From Kribbella capetownensis (GTDB lineage: Bacteria; Actinomycetota; Actinomycetes; Propionibacteriales; Kribbellaceae): 64,000 nt of DNA. How positions within the stretch are numbered: the stretch's first letter is position 1; each line of letters begins with the position of its first letter. Positions 43,210 to 51,575 of the stretch are shown piece after piece. The position numbers were made by a program, and so were the translations under genes. The stretch spans positions 62,001-126,000 of the forward strand of contig NZ_SJKD01000008.1 of assembly GCF_004331485.1 (NCBI RefSeq), read 5' to 3'. A model generated the notes under the pieces. It was not told the origin of the DNA and made no database searches. It worked only from the letters and a program-made list of their open reading frames with translations.

Positions 43210-44277
43210 TCAGGTGAGGGTCGGGTAGTCGGTGTAGCCGCGGTGGTCGCCGCCGTAGAAGGTGGTGCTGTCCGGCGTGTTGTACGGACCGCCGGCAGCG
43301 AGGCGGTCGGGCAGATCGGGGTTGGCCAGGAACAGCGCCCCGAAGGCGATCAGGTCGGCGGTGCCGTCCTCGATCAGGTCGAGGGCATCCGGACCGGTGG
43401 TCTCGGGAAGGGTCTGCGGGTTGAGGATGAACGTGCCAGGCCACTCCTTGCGCAGCCGGTAGGTCAGGTCGCGGTCCGGGCCTTCCATCAGATGCAGGTA
43501 GCTCAGACCTAGCGGGGAGAGCCGTGCGAGCAGAGCGCCGTACGTCTCGTAGGGATCGACCTCGACGATGTCGTTGTTCGGTACGCCGGGTGAGATCCGG
43601 AGACCGACGTTCTCGGCGCCGACCGCGTTAGCCACCGCTGAGGCCAGCGCGACGGGGAAGCGGATCCGTCGCTCGGCCGCGCCGCCCCAGCCATCGGTAC
43701 GGCGGTTCGCGTTGGGCGCGAGGAACTGGTGGATCAGGTATCCGTTGCCGCCGTGCAGTTCCACCCCGTCGAACCCGGCGGCCATCGCGTTGCGCGCCGC
43801 CGCGACGAAATCGCCGATCGTGGCAGCGATGCCGGATTCGGTCAGCTCCTTCGGCGTGACGAAGTCCTGGGGCCCCTCGTGGGTGAAGACCTGTCCCTGC
43901 GCGGCCGTTGCGGACGGCGCGACCGGGTGCAGGCCGTCCGGCAGCAGGCTGGGGTGCCCGATGCGGCCGGTGTGCAGGAGTTGCGCGTAGATCACGCCGC
44001 CCGCGCGGTGCACGCCGTCCGTCACCGTTCGCCACGCTGCAACCTGTTCGGCGCTGTGCAGTCCCGGCGTATTGGGGTACCCCTGGCCGACCGGCGAGGG
44101 CTGGGTGCCCTCGGTGACGATCAGGCCGGCTCCCGCCCGCTGCGCGTAGTACTCCGCGGTCAGCGCGGTTGGACTCGCTCCCGGTCCGTAGGCGCGACTG
44201 CGGGTCATCGGAGACATCGCGATGCGGTTGGCCAGGCGCTTGCCACCCAGGTCGTACGGGTCGAAGGCCATCGACAT
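43210..44277 (-). CDS. Old yellow enzyme-family alkene/N-ethylmaleimide reductase
   Basis: A 355-residue FMN oxidoreductase (NemA/OYE class). Motifs are ANRIAMSPMTRSRAYGPG, AGLIVTEGTQPSPVGQG, and the substrate-binding His and Asn in GVELHGGNGYLIHQF. It reduces activated alkenes, quinones or nitroesters using NAD(P)H. ATG 44277 has GGGAG at proper spacing. MarR plus OYE plus efflux pump is a recurring detoxification arrangement for electrophiles. Confidence 0.92.
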   Translation of the reverse strand: MSMAFDPYDLGGKRLANRIAMSPMTRSRAYGPGASPTALTAEYYAQRAGAGLIVTEGTQPSPVGQGYPNTPGLHSAEQVAAWRTVTDGVHRAGGVIYAQLLHTGRIGHPSLLPDGLHPVAPSATAAQGQVFTHEGPQDFVTPKELTESGIAATIGDFVAAARNAMAAGFDGVELHGGNGYLIHQFLAPNANRRTDGWGGAAERRIRFPVALASAVANAVGAENVGLRISPGVPNNDIVEVDPYETYGALLARLSPLGLSYLHLMEGPDRDLTYRLRKEWPGTFILNPQTLPETTGPDALDLIEDGTADLIAFGALFLANPDLPDRLAAGGPYNTPDSTTFYGGDHRGYTDYPTLT

Positions 44278-44326
44278 GGTCGGACTCCCGTTCTCGAGGA
44301 GGGTCGCCGCCCTCCGCGGCAACCAA

Positions 44327-44344
44327 TACCTGTTCGAACAGGTA
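44327..44344. promoter_or_regulatory. Perfect 18-bp palindrome, probable MarR operator 1
   Basis: TACCTGTTCGAACAGGTA is a perfect palindrome 50 bp upstream of the ene-reductase ATG. A degenerate copy lies at the marR promoter (44451-44468). Confidence 0.75.
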
Positions 44345-44442
44345 ATTCATCCAAACCATTTCCGCCCATCGTGTGACCTGCGTCACTCATCACTGTGACT
44401 GCGCAGGCCAGACCACCCAACGGTCGTCCGATCGACGTCCGG

Positions 44443-44468
44443 TACAGTGACAACTGGTTGAACAGCTA
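44443..44468 (+). promoter_or_regulatory. marR promoter -10 and operator 2
   Basis: TACAGT (44443-44448) is a good -10 box. Directly after it, CAACTGGTTGAACAGCTA (44451-44468) matches operator 1 at 13 of 18 positions, with an almost intact right half. A repressor bound here would cover the transcription start and give autoregulation. Confidence 0.6.
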
Positions 44469-44489
44469 AATGATCCTGGTGAGAGGCTG

Positions 44490-44960
44490 ATGAGTCCTTC
44501 AGAGCACGCGCCACTGCCGTCCATGCCGGCCCAGCCGCTGACCAACGCGATCGTCCGGGTGGCACGGCTGCACCGGATGATCGCCGGACACCTGCTGCGC
44601 CCGCTCGGTCTGCGCCTCGGTCAGGAGTTGGTGATGATGCAACTGTGGGACCGCGGCCCACAGAGCCAGACGGACCTCGTCCGCGTCCTCGGCTCCGACT
44701 CCGCGACCATGACCCGCACCGTGCGCCGCCTGGAGAACGCCGGCTTCGTGCGTATCCGGCCCAGCACCACCGACAAGCGCGCCACGATCGTCGAGGCCAC
44801 GCCCGCCAGCCAGTCCGTACGCCGCGAGGTCGAACGCATCTGGGCCCATCTGGAAGAGAGCGCCACCGGCGACCTCACCCCCGCCGAGCAAGCCGACGCC
44901 CTGGCAATCCTCCAACGCATCGAATCCAGCCTCACCCGCGCCACTACTCCACCGAACTAG
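44490..44960 (+). CDS. MarR-family transcriptional regulator
   Basis: A 156-residue regulator. The winged HTH includes QSQTDLVRVLGSDSATMTRTVRRLE and the wing STTDKRATIVEATPA. It probably represses itself and the divergent ene-reductase/MFS operon through the two related sites upstream. No redox Cys was noticed, so direct ligand sensing is more likely than thiol oxidation. It is convergent with the FtsH gene. Confidence 0.9.
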   Translation: MSPSEHAPLPSMPAQPLTNAIVRVARLHRMIAGHLLRPLGLRLGQELVMMQLWDRGPQSQTDLVRVLGSDSATMTRTVRRLENAGFVRIRPSTTDKRATIVEATPASQSVRREVERIWAHLEESATGDLTPAEQADALAILQRIESSLTRATTPPN

Positions 44961-44975
44961 CCGTCGGCCCCGGCG

Positions 44976-46940
44976 TTATGTCCGGGCGTCGTGGGGGATG
45001 CCTGCGGCGGCGTAGGCGTCGGCCTCGTCGAGGGTTTCGTGCCGGAGTAGTTGCTCCGCGATGCCCTCGAGCCGATCGCGGTTGTCGCGCAGCAGTCGCC
45101 TGGCCTCCTGGTAGCACTCGTCGATCAGGCGCCGTACCTCGTCGTCGACGGTGTTCAGCAGCGAGTCGGAGGCGAAGGCCCGCGGGTCACCGTCGACCGG
45201 GAGCACGGACACCGGTCCGACCGCCGCCGACATACCCCACCGGCCGACCATCGAACGGGCGATCTGGGTGGCGGTCTGCAGGTCGCTCTCGGCTCCGGTG
45301 GTGACCACGCCGAGGATCTCCTGCTCGGCCGCCATTCCGCCGAGGGCTCCGATGATGCGGCCGCGCAGGTACTCCGCGTCGTAGCCGTACCGATCCATCT
45401 CGGGGGTCGACAGCGTGACCCCGAGCGCGCGACCGCGGGGGATGATCGACACCTTGCGGACCGGGTCGGCGCCGACCTGGATCATGCCGAGGAGTGCGTG
45501 CCCGCCCTCGTGGTACGCCGTACGGCGTCGCTCCTCCTCCGGCATCACGACGTTGCGGGCGGTACCCAACTGGATCTTCTCCAGCGCGTCGGTCAGGTCG
45601 CGGCGGCGGATCTCCGACCGGCCGTCGCGGGCAGCCGCCAGGGCTGCCTCGTTCAACAGGTTGGCCAGGTCGGCGCCGGTCATTCCCGGTGTCGACTTGG
45701 ACACCGCGGTGAGGTCGACGTCCGCGGCGAGCGGTTTGCCCCGTGCGTGGACGCGAAGAATCGCCTCCCGGCCCTTCTGGTCCGGAGCGTGCACGGTGAT
45801 CGTCCGGTCGAACCGCCCCGGCCGCAGCAGCGCCGCATCCAGTACGTCGGCCCGGTTCGTGGCCGCCAGCACCACCACACCCTCGGTCCCGGAGAAGCCG
45901 TCCATCTCGGTGAGGATCTGGTTCAGCGTCTGCTCGCCTTCGTCGTGACCGCCGAACGAGCGCGCGCCGCCGCGGGCCCGGCCGATCGTGTCGATCTCGT
46001 CGATGAAGATGATCGCCGGCGCGACCTTGCGGGCCTCGCTGAACAACTGGCGGACCCGGCTCGCCCCGACACCGACGATCGCTTCGATGAACTCCGAGGC
46101 GGCGGCCGAGAAGAACGGCACGCCGGCCTCGCCCGCGGTGGCCCGCGCGAGCAGTGTCTTTCCTGTCCCCGGCGCGCCCGAGAGCAGCACGCCCTTCGGC
46201 GCCCGGGCACCGAGCCGGCGGTACTTGTCCGGGTCCTTCAGATAGTCGACGATCTCGGAGATCTCGTCCTCGACCTCGTCGATGCCGGCGACGTCGGCGA
46301 AGGTGGTCCGCACGGTCTGCGGGTCGACCGGCTTCTTCTGGCCACCACCGAGCAGACCGCTCAGCCCTCCCCCGGCCGCGCGTTGCTGACGCCGGAACAG
46401 CCAGATGTAGAACCCGACCAGCAGCAGGATCGGGGCGAACGAGATCAGCAGGTTCCACAGTGCCCCGCGCTGCTGGACCACCGGAGTGGCCTTCACCGTG
46501 GTGCCGGCCTTCTGCAGGGCGCCGTACAGATCGTCGTTGGCGAACGTCGGCCGCTCGGTGGTGAACTTCGTGTACTTCGAGTCGCTCTTGCCCGGCACCG
46601 GGGCCTCGTTCTTGAGCTGGCCCTGGATCGTGTCACCCCGGGCGAAGATCTCGGAGACGTTGCCCTTCTGCACCTGTGCCGAGAACTCGGTGTAGGAGAC
46701 CGTCTCCGCGCTGCCCGCCATCTGGTCCTGCATCGTGGTCAGCAGGAACAGCACCAGGTAACCGCCGGCGACGAACGCCACCCACCGCAGCCAGCGCGGC
46801 CGCCGCGGCTTGTCGCCTTGTTTGCCCGGCGGGAGCCCTTCGGTCCGCCACGGCTGGTCGGCGGGCCGCTGCGAACCGTTGGATCGGTCGTCCTGATCCG
46901 CCGGGGGCTGCTCACGCGGTCGCTTGTCCTGGTCGCTCAT
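44976..46940 (-). CDS. ftsH: FtsH-family AAA+ zinc metalloprotease
   Basis: A 654-residue membrane protease. A hydrophilic N terminus of about 50 residues precedes two membrane spans (about 51-70 and 163-182) around a periplasmic-type domain. The AAA domain has Walker A GAPGTGKT (255-262), Walker B IIFIDEID and arginine-finger region RPGRFDRT. The peptidase has HEGGH (477-481) with a third-ligand Asp in GAESDLQTATQIA. It should degrade membrane and short-lived cytosolic proteins. Neighbours (MarR, disulfide reductase) are not those of the usual housekeeping ftsH, so it may be a second copy. Confidence 0.93.
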   Translation of the reverse strand: MSDQDKRPREQPPADQDDRSNGSQRPADQPWRTEGLPPGKQGDKPRRPRWLRWVAFVAGGYLVLFLLTTMQDQMAGSAETVSYTEFSAQVQKGNVSEIFARGDTIQGQLKNEAPVPGKSDSKYTKFTTERPTFANDDLYGALQKAGTTVKATPVVQQRGALWNLLISFAPILLLVGFYIWLFRRQQRAAGGGLSGLLGGGQKKPVDPQTVRTTFADVAGIDEVEDEISEIVDYLKDPDKYRRLGARAPKGVLLSGAPGTGKTLLARATAGEAGVPFFSAAASEFIEAIVGVGASRVRQLFSEARKVAPAIIFIDEIDTIGRARGGARSFGGHDEGEQTLNQILTEMDGFSGTEGVVVLAATNRADVLDAALLRPGRFDRTITVHAPDQKGREAILRVHARGKPLAADVDLTAVSKSTPGMTGADLANLLNEAALAAARDGRSEIRRRDLTDALEKIQLGTARNVVMPEEERRRTAYHEGGHALLGMIQVGADPVRKVSIIPRGRALGVTLSTPEMDRYGYDAEYLRGRIIGALGGMAAEQEILGVVTTGAESDLQTATQIARSMVGRWGMSAAVGPVSVLPVDGDPRAFASDSLLNTVDDEVRRLIDECYQEARRLLRDNRDRLEGIAEQLLRHETLDEADAYAAAGIPHDART

Positions 46941-47022
46941 CGTCGGCTCCGTTGTCTCGGTTTGCCTCCATCATCGGGCCAGGCGACCGGCATCGCGCCA
47001 ATGCGGGTCCCCGGTCCTGAGT

Positions 47023-47045
47023 CCAGGGACTCTCCCTGGTGCGAC
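47023..47045 (+). promoter_or_regulatory. Inverted repeat with a 12-mer shared with the 49972-50000 site
   Basis: CCAGGGA, three bases, TCCCTGG (47023-47039) is a perfect inverted repeat. It runs into CCCTGGTGCGAC (47034-47045), a 12-mer that recurs exactly at 49989-50000. Both 12-mers end about 56-59 bases before a rightward start codon. Confidence 0.5.
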
Positions 47046-47100
47046 CCGGACGTCCGGCGAGCGAGCGTGAGGACAGCACCTGTCGAGGGAGGACCGAACT

Positions 47101-48420
47101 ATGACAACCGAGTACGACGTGATCGTCCTGGGCGGCGGATCACCCGGCGAACACACCGCCGGAGCCCTGTCCGAGGGCGGCCTGCGGGTCGCCGTGGTCG
47201 AACGTGAGCTGGTCGGCGGAGAGTGCTCCTACTACGCCTGCATCCCGTCCAAGTCGTTGCTCCGTCCGGGCGAGGCCGTGCAGGGCGCGCGGGACGCCGG
47301 CGCCACCGCAGAGGTCGATGCCGAGGCGGTGTTCGCCTGGCGCAACTTCATGGTGTCGGACTACTCCGACGCCGGTCAGGAACAGTGGCTGGCCAAGAAC
47401 GGCATCGATCTGCTCCGGGGCTCCGGCCGGCTCGCGGGACCGGGTGTCGTGGAGGTTGACGGCGTACGCCACACAGCCGACAACGTCGTACTCGCCAACG
47501 GCGCGGACGCCGTGATCCCGCCGATCCCGGGCCTGCGCGAACTCGAGGGCGTGTGGACGAGCCGCGAGGCGACCAGCATGAAAGCCGTCCCCCGCCATCT
47601 GCTCATCATCGGCGGCGGTCCGGCCGGCACCGAGCTGGCGCAGATCGTACGACGCCTCGGCGGTGAGGTGACGCTGGTCGACCAGCGTCAGCACCTGCTG
47701 TACCGGGAGCCGGCGGCGCTGGCCGAAGCGCTCGGCGAGGCACTCCGTCGGGAGGGGATCGACCTCGCCCTCGGGGTCGAGATCACCGGTGCCCGGCGCG
47801 AGGGCAACGACTACGTGCTGAACCTCAGTGACGGCCGGGAGTTGCGCGGCGACAAGCTCCTCGTGGCCACGGGCCGTCGCCCGCGCGTCGAGGGGATCGG
47901 GCTGGAGACCTTCGGCATCACACCCGACCGTCGCGGTGTTCCGGTCGACTCCCGGCTTCGCGCCGGTGAGCGACTCTGGGCTGTCGGCGACATCACCGGT
48001 CTGTGGCCGCTGACCCACGTCGGCAAGTACCAAGGTGAGGTCGTGGCCGCCAACATCCTCGGCACTCCGCGGGAGGCGAACTACGACGCGGTCCCCCGGG
48101 TCGTCTACACCGATCCACAGGCCGCATCGGTCGGAGCGATCGAAGCGCCGTACAGCGGGACGGCCGCGCTCTCCGGCGTCGCCAAGACGGCCACCTACAC
48201 CCACGCGTACGCCGAGTCCAACGGCTTCCTCACCTTGCTCAGCGATGGGGAGAAGCTGACCGGCGCGTACGCCCTCGGGCCTGAGGCCGGCGAATGGCTG
48301 CAGCAGGCTGCTCTCGCGATCCGGGCCGCCGTACCCCTCGACGTACTGCGCGACGTGATCCAGCCCTTCCCGACCTTCTCCGAGATCTACGTCGAAGCCC
48401 TGAAAGCCTTGCGGACGTAG
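47101..48420 (+). CDS. FAD-dependent pyridine nucleotide-disulfide oxidoreductase
   Basis: A 439-residue flavoprotein of the lipoamide dehydrogenase/mercuric reductase group. It has the FAD motif VIVLGGGSPGEHTA, redox-active C42-x4-C47 in GGECSYYACIPSK, an NAD(P) motif LIIGGGPAGTEL and a second FAD motif LWAVGDITG. At the C terminus the usual catalytic His of the HPT-SE signature is replaced (QPFPTFSE), as in mercuric reductase-like branches. Its disulfide substrate is therefore uncertain. AGGGAGGA precedes the ATG. Confidence 0.88.
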   Translation: MTTEYDVIVLGGGSPGEHTAGALSEGGLRVAVVERELVGGECSYYACIPSKSLLRPGEAVQGARDAGATAEVDAEAVFAWRNFMVSDYSDAGQEQWLAKNGIDLLRGSGRLAGPGVVEVDGVRHTADNVVLANGADAVIPPIPGLRELEGVWTSREATSMKAVPRHLLIIGGGPAGTELAQIVRRLGGEVTLVDQRQHLLYREPAALAEALGEALRREGIDLALGVEITGARREGNDYVLNLSDGRELRGDKLLVATGRRPRVEGIGLETFGITPDRRGVPVDSRLRAGERLWAVGDITGLWPLTHVGKYQGEVVAANILGTPREANYDAVPRVVYTDPQAASVGAIEAPYSGTAALSGVAKTATYTHAYAESNGFLTLLSDGEKLTGAYALGPEAGEWLQQAALAIRAAVPLDVLRDVIQPFPTFSEIYVEALKALRT

Positions 48421-48421
48421 C

Positions 48422-49912
48422 TCACCTGCCGTCGGCTGCGCCAACCGTCGCCTCGGTGGTGACGGCGAGGGCGCAGCCGTGGTGCGGGGCCGGCGGAGCG
48501 AGGCGGGGAGCCTGAGCCCGCTCGTTCGACACGAAGACGGCGACCAGTACGGCGGCGATGGCACAGACGCCGGCGAGCACGAGCATCGCCGGGCGGTAGC
48601 CATCGGCGAGCGAGTCGGCGAGGCTGCTGCCCGCCGTCGCACCGATCAGGAGTGGCACGAGGGCGATCACGGCCAGCGCGCCGACCCGGGCGGCCGCGTC
48701 GTTGATCGCGGAGGCCTCGCCGAGATCGGCATCGCTGACGGCGGCGAGAACGGCGGCCGTCAGTGGCGCGACCATGACGCCCTGGCCGACGCCCAGTACC
48801 AGCGCCGCGGGCAGGATCGTGCCGACATAGCTCGAGCCGGGAGCCGCTTGGGCCAGCCAGACGTTAGCGCCCGCGATGATGAGGATTCCCGCGAACATCA
48901 GCCAGCGCGGCCCGAGACGAGACACGAGTGCGCCGCTGAACGGCGACAGGAGGAGGAACACGATCGACGCCGGGATCAGCGCCGCTCCGGCCTGCGCGGC
49001 CGTATATCCAAGGCTGAGTTGGCAGTTCACGACGAACAGGTAACCGCCTGCCGCGAGAGCGCCGTACACGAGGACCGTCACGACGTTGATCGCGTCGAAC
49101 TGGCGTGACTCGAACAGCGAGAGGCGCAGCAGTGGCGCGCGTCGGCGGTTCTCGACCGGCAGCAGCGCGATCAGCGCAAGGGCTCCGATCACACCCGGGA
49201 CCAGCACGCGTGCACTCGACCAACCTGCACTGGGCCCCTCGGTCAACGCATAGATCAGGCCGCCCAGCCCGACGACTCCGAGCACTGCACCAACCACGTC
49301 GACCGACAGCGCCGGCCGCTCACGGGTCGTCTCGGGCACATGCCGCAGTACGGCGAACACGGCCACGAACAACGGCAGCGGGAGCAGGAACACCCAGCGC
49401 CACGAGGCGTTGTCGATCAGCCAGCCGCCGCCGTACGGACCGATGGTGCTGAGGGCTGTAGACAGGCCCGCCCAGATCCCGATGCCTTTCGCACGATCGG
49501 CGACGCGCAGCGTGCCGTTCAGCAAGGCCAGGCTGATCGGTACGACGAGTGCAGCGCCGATGCCCTGGATGGCCCGGGCACCGATCAGCCAGCCGATCGA
49601 TTGAGCGGCTGCGCAGAGGAACGATGCCGCGAGCATGACCAGTAGGCCGACCACGAGCACGCGCCGACGGCCGAACCGGTCGGCCAGTGCACCGGCCAGG
49701 AGCAGCAGCGACGCGACGGCCAGGAGATAGGCCGTGAGTGTCCACTGCACCGACGAGACACCGGCGGCGAAGTGCTTGCCGATCGCCGGCACCGCGACGT
49801 TGACGACGTACGCGTCGTACCAGGCGATCCCCGAGGCGAGCACGGTCGCCGCGACGATCGCGACGCCGGCCCGGCTGCGCAACGAGACAAGCGGGTGGTC
49901 GGTTGTCGGCAT
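48422..49912 (-). CDS. MFS transporter, DHA2 family
   Basis: A 496-residue 14-span exporter. It starts with LASGIAWYDAYVVNVAVPAI, motif A reads AGALADRFGRRRVLVVG and motif C-like ARAIQGIGAALVVPISLALL follows. It is convergent with the flavoprotein gene (one base between stops) and divergent from the VOC gene, with an inverted repeat between. A small-molecule efflux role is likely. Confidence 0.9.
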   Translation of the reverse strand: MPTTDHPLVSLRSRAGVAIVAATVLASGIAWYDAYVVNVAVPAIGKHFAAGVSSVQWTLTAYLLAVASLLLLAGALADRFGRRRVLVVGLLVMLAASFLCAAAQSIGWLIGARAIQGIGAALVVPISLALLNGTLRVADRAKGIGIWAGLSTALSTIGPYGGGWLIDNASWRWVFLLPLPLFVAVFAVLRHVPETTRERPALSVDVVGAVLGVVGLGGLIYALTEGPSAGWSSARVLVPGVIGALALIALLPVENRRRAPLLRLSLFESRQFDAINVVTVLVYGALAAGGYLFVVNCQLSLGYTAAQAGAALIPASIVFLLLSPFSGALVSRLGPRWLMFAGILIIAGANVWLAQAAPGSSYVGTILPAALVLGVGQGVMVAPLTAAVLAAVSDADLGEASAINDAAARVGALAVIALVPLLIGATAGSSLADSLADGYRPAMLVLAGVCAIAAVLVAVFVSNERAQAPRLAPPAPHHGCALAVTTEATVGAADGR

Positions 49913-49960
49913 GGTCGGCTCCCGGGGTGGCGGCAGTGTTCACGTCCGACCTTCCTCCAC

Positions 49961-50000
49961 GTCGCACGTAGGTCGCACCAGTGAGTCACCCTGGTGCGAC
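49961..50000. promoter_or_regulatory. Inverted repeat between MFS and VOC genes
   Basis: GTCGCACCA (49972-49980), an 11-base spacer and TGGTGCGAC (49992-50000) form a perfect 9-bp inverted repeat; an extra GTCGCAC half site lies at 49961-49967. The right arm is part of the 12-mer also found at 47034-47045. It is probably bound by a regulator of the MFS, VOC and flavoprotein genes; no candidate regulator gene is adjacent. Confidence 0.55.
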
Positions 50001-50058
50001 GGAATAGTCGCGGCGCGAGGATCGTCTCTACAGGCAGACATCCATCCAGGAGGCACAC

Positions 50059-50739
50059 ATGAGCACCACCCAGGACTCGGCCGGAGTTGCGAGCGCCGAC
50101 GGGCGGACCGGGAAGGTTCCGTTCAAGTTCGAGGCCACCGTCATCCCGGTGAGCGACGTCGACGCCGCGAAGGCGTTCTATGCGAACCTCGGCTGGCGCG
50201 AAGACGCGGACTTCGGGTTCGACAACGGCTTCCGGGTGGTCCAGTTCACCCCGCCGGGTTCGCCGGCCTCGGTCCAGTTCGGCGCCGGCATCACCTCGGC
50301 CACGCCGGGCTCGGCCCAGGGGCTCTACCTGATCGTGTCCGACATCCAGGCGGCTCGCGATGAGCTCGCCGGGCTCGGTGTCGAGGTCAGCGAGGTGTTC
50401 CACCCGGGCGCGCCGGGCGCGCAGTTCCACACCGACGGCAGCGATCGCGTCGGCGGGCGGGCCGAGGAGGGCGCCAGCTACAGCTCGTTCGCGACGTTCA
50501 GCGACCCGGACGGCAACGGCTGGCTGCTGCAGGAGATCACCAGCCGGCTCCCCGGCCGGATCGAGTCCGACGAGACGTCGTTCGCCTCCGTCGACGACCT
50601 GCGCGCTGCCCTGATCCGCGCGGCCACGGCCCACGGCGAACACGAGAAGCGCCACGGCGGCGAGTTCGACGAGAACTGGCCGGCCTGGTACGCCGAGTAC
50701 ATGGCTGCCGAACAGTCCGGCGCCGAGCTCCCGGAATGA
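50059..50739 (+). CDS. VOC (glyoxalase/dioxygenase) superfamily protein
   Basis: A 226-residue protein. One pair of beta-alpha-beta-beta-beta units spans about residues 20-165 (VIPVSDVDAAKAFYANLGW, then FATFSDPDGNGWLLQEIT with a metal-type Glu). An extra C-terminal helical tail of about 55 residues (HEKRHGGEFDENWPAWYAEY) is unusual for plain VOC proteins. CAGGAGGC precedes the ATG. The reaction is unknown. Confidence 0.87.
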   Translation: MSTTQDSAGVASADGRTGKVPFKFEATVIPVSDVDAAKAFYANLGWREDADFGFDNGFRVVQFTPPGSPASVQFGAGITSATPGSAQGLYLIVSDIQAARDELAGLGVEVSEVFHPGAPGAQFHTDGSDRVGGRAEEGASYSSFATFSDPDGNGWLLQEITSRLPGRIESDETSFASVDDLRAALIRAATAHGEHEKRHGGEFDENWPAWYAEYMAAEQSGAELPE

Positions 50740-50741
50740 AG

Positions 50742-50779
50742 CACAGGAGACGACGGAGCACGCTCTGTCATCTCCTGTG
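50742..50779 (+). terminator. Long hairpin after the VOC gene
   Basis: CACAGGAGA (50742-50750) pairs with TCTCCTGTG (50771-50779). The 20 bases between them pair further (GACGGAGC with GCTCTGTC), giving an 18-bp stem with one mismatch and one G-U pair. It begins two bases after the VOC stop. It probably terminates transcription before the DinB gene. Confidence 0.7.
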
Positions 50780-50797
50780 TGTCTTATGCTCCGGAGC

Positions 50798-51247
50798 ATG
50801 ACCGGCGAGGTCCAGCAGTTGTGTGCGGTGCTCGATGGGTTGCGGGCCGGCGTACTGAAGAAGCTGGCCGGGCTCAGTGAGGCGGATGCGCGGCGCAGTA
50901 CGGTCGATTCCGGCACCAACCTCGCCGGCCTGATCCAGCACCTGACGTTCGTCGAGTCGCTGTGGTTCGAGGAGATCGTGGCCGGGCGTAAGGCGACCAG
51001 GGGGAAGCGGTCGATGCAGGTCGACCCCACGGTTTCGCTGAAGGACCTTCGCGCCGACTACCGCGCTGCCTGCGAGACCAGCAACGAGATCGTCGCCTCG
51101 ATCGGCGACGCGGACGCACCGGTGACGCGCAACGGCAAGACCCACGACCTGCGCTGGGCGATCCTGGCCGTCATCGGCGAGACCTCCCGGCACGCCGGCC
51201 ACGCCGACATCATCCGTGAACAGATCGACGGCACGACCGGCCGCTGA
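50798..51247 (+). CDS. DinB/DUF664-family protein
   Basis: A 149-residue four-helix-bundle protein: LAGLIQHLTFVESLWFEEIV near the middle and a second His-containing helix ETSRHAGHADIIREQIDG at the end, which together place the three metal-type His residues of the family. The start ATG at 50798 (MTGEVQQLC) follows CCGGAG. It may be a thiol-dependent transferase. Confidence 0.86.
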   Translation: MTGEVQQLCAVLDGLRAGVLKKLAGLSEADARRSTVDSGTNLAGLIQHLTFVESLWFEEIVAGRKATRGKRSMQVDPTVSLKDLRADYRAACETSNEIVASIGDADAPVTRNGKTHDLRWAILAVIGETSRHAGHADIIREQIDGTTGR

Positions 51248-51330
51248 CTCGCGGCCGGTGAATCCGGACTCCGCGTTCGGTCATCGGGAGCGCCGTTGCT
51301 TTCGGTGGCCGGCGACGACACAGTTGAAAG

Positions 51331-51534
51331 ATGGACAGGTCCGAAGAGGATCGCGCGATCGCCGAAGCGGTCGTGCGCCTGCGCAAGCAGTTCCCTGATG
51401 TCCCGGCGGACGATGTCGCGGCCGCGGTCGAGGCCAGCCGGCCCGAGTTCGACCCCAACCCGATCCGGGATTTCGTGCCGCTGTTCGTCGAGCGCGGCGC
51501 CAAGGACAGACTCCGGGGCCGGGTGCCCAGCTGA
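51331..51534 (+). CDS. Small three-helix-bundle protein (DUF3562-like)
   Basis: A 67-residue acidic-helical protein beginning MDRSEEDRAIAEAVVRLRK, with QFPDVPADDVAAAVEASRPEF. This matches the short actinobacterial three-helix dimerization family, whose role is unknown. Confidence 0.72.
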   Translation: MDRSEEDRAIAEAVVRLRKQFPDVPADDVAAAVEASRPEFDPNPIRDFVPLFVERGAKDRLRGRVPS

Positions 51535-51575
51535 CTCCGCCCATCGCTGAGGTCCGTGGATGGTTGACTAGGGCG

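Noticed and set aside
45051..47207. Plus-strand open frame of about 718 codons opposite ftsH
   Set aside because: Arg/Leu/Gly-rich translation without any motif, exactly opposite a complete FtsH with Walker and HEGGH motifs.
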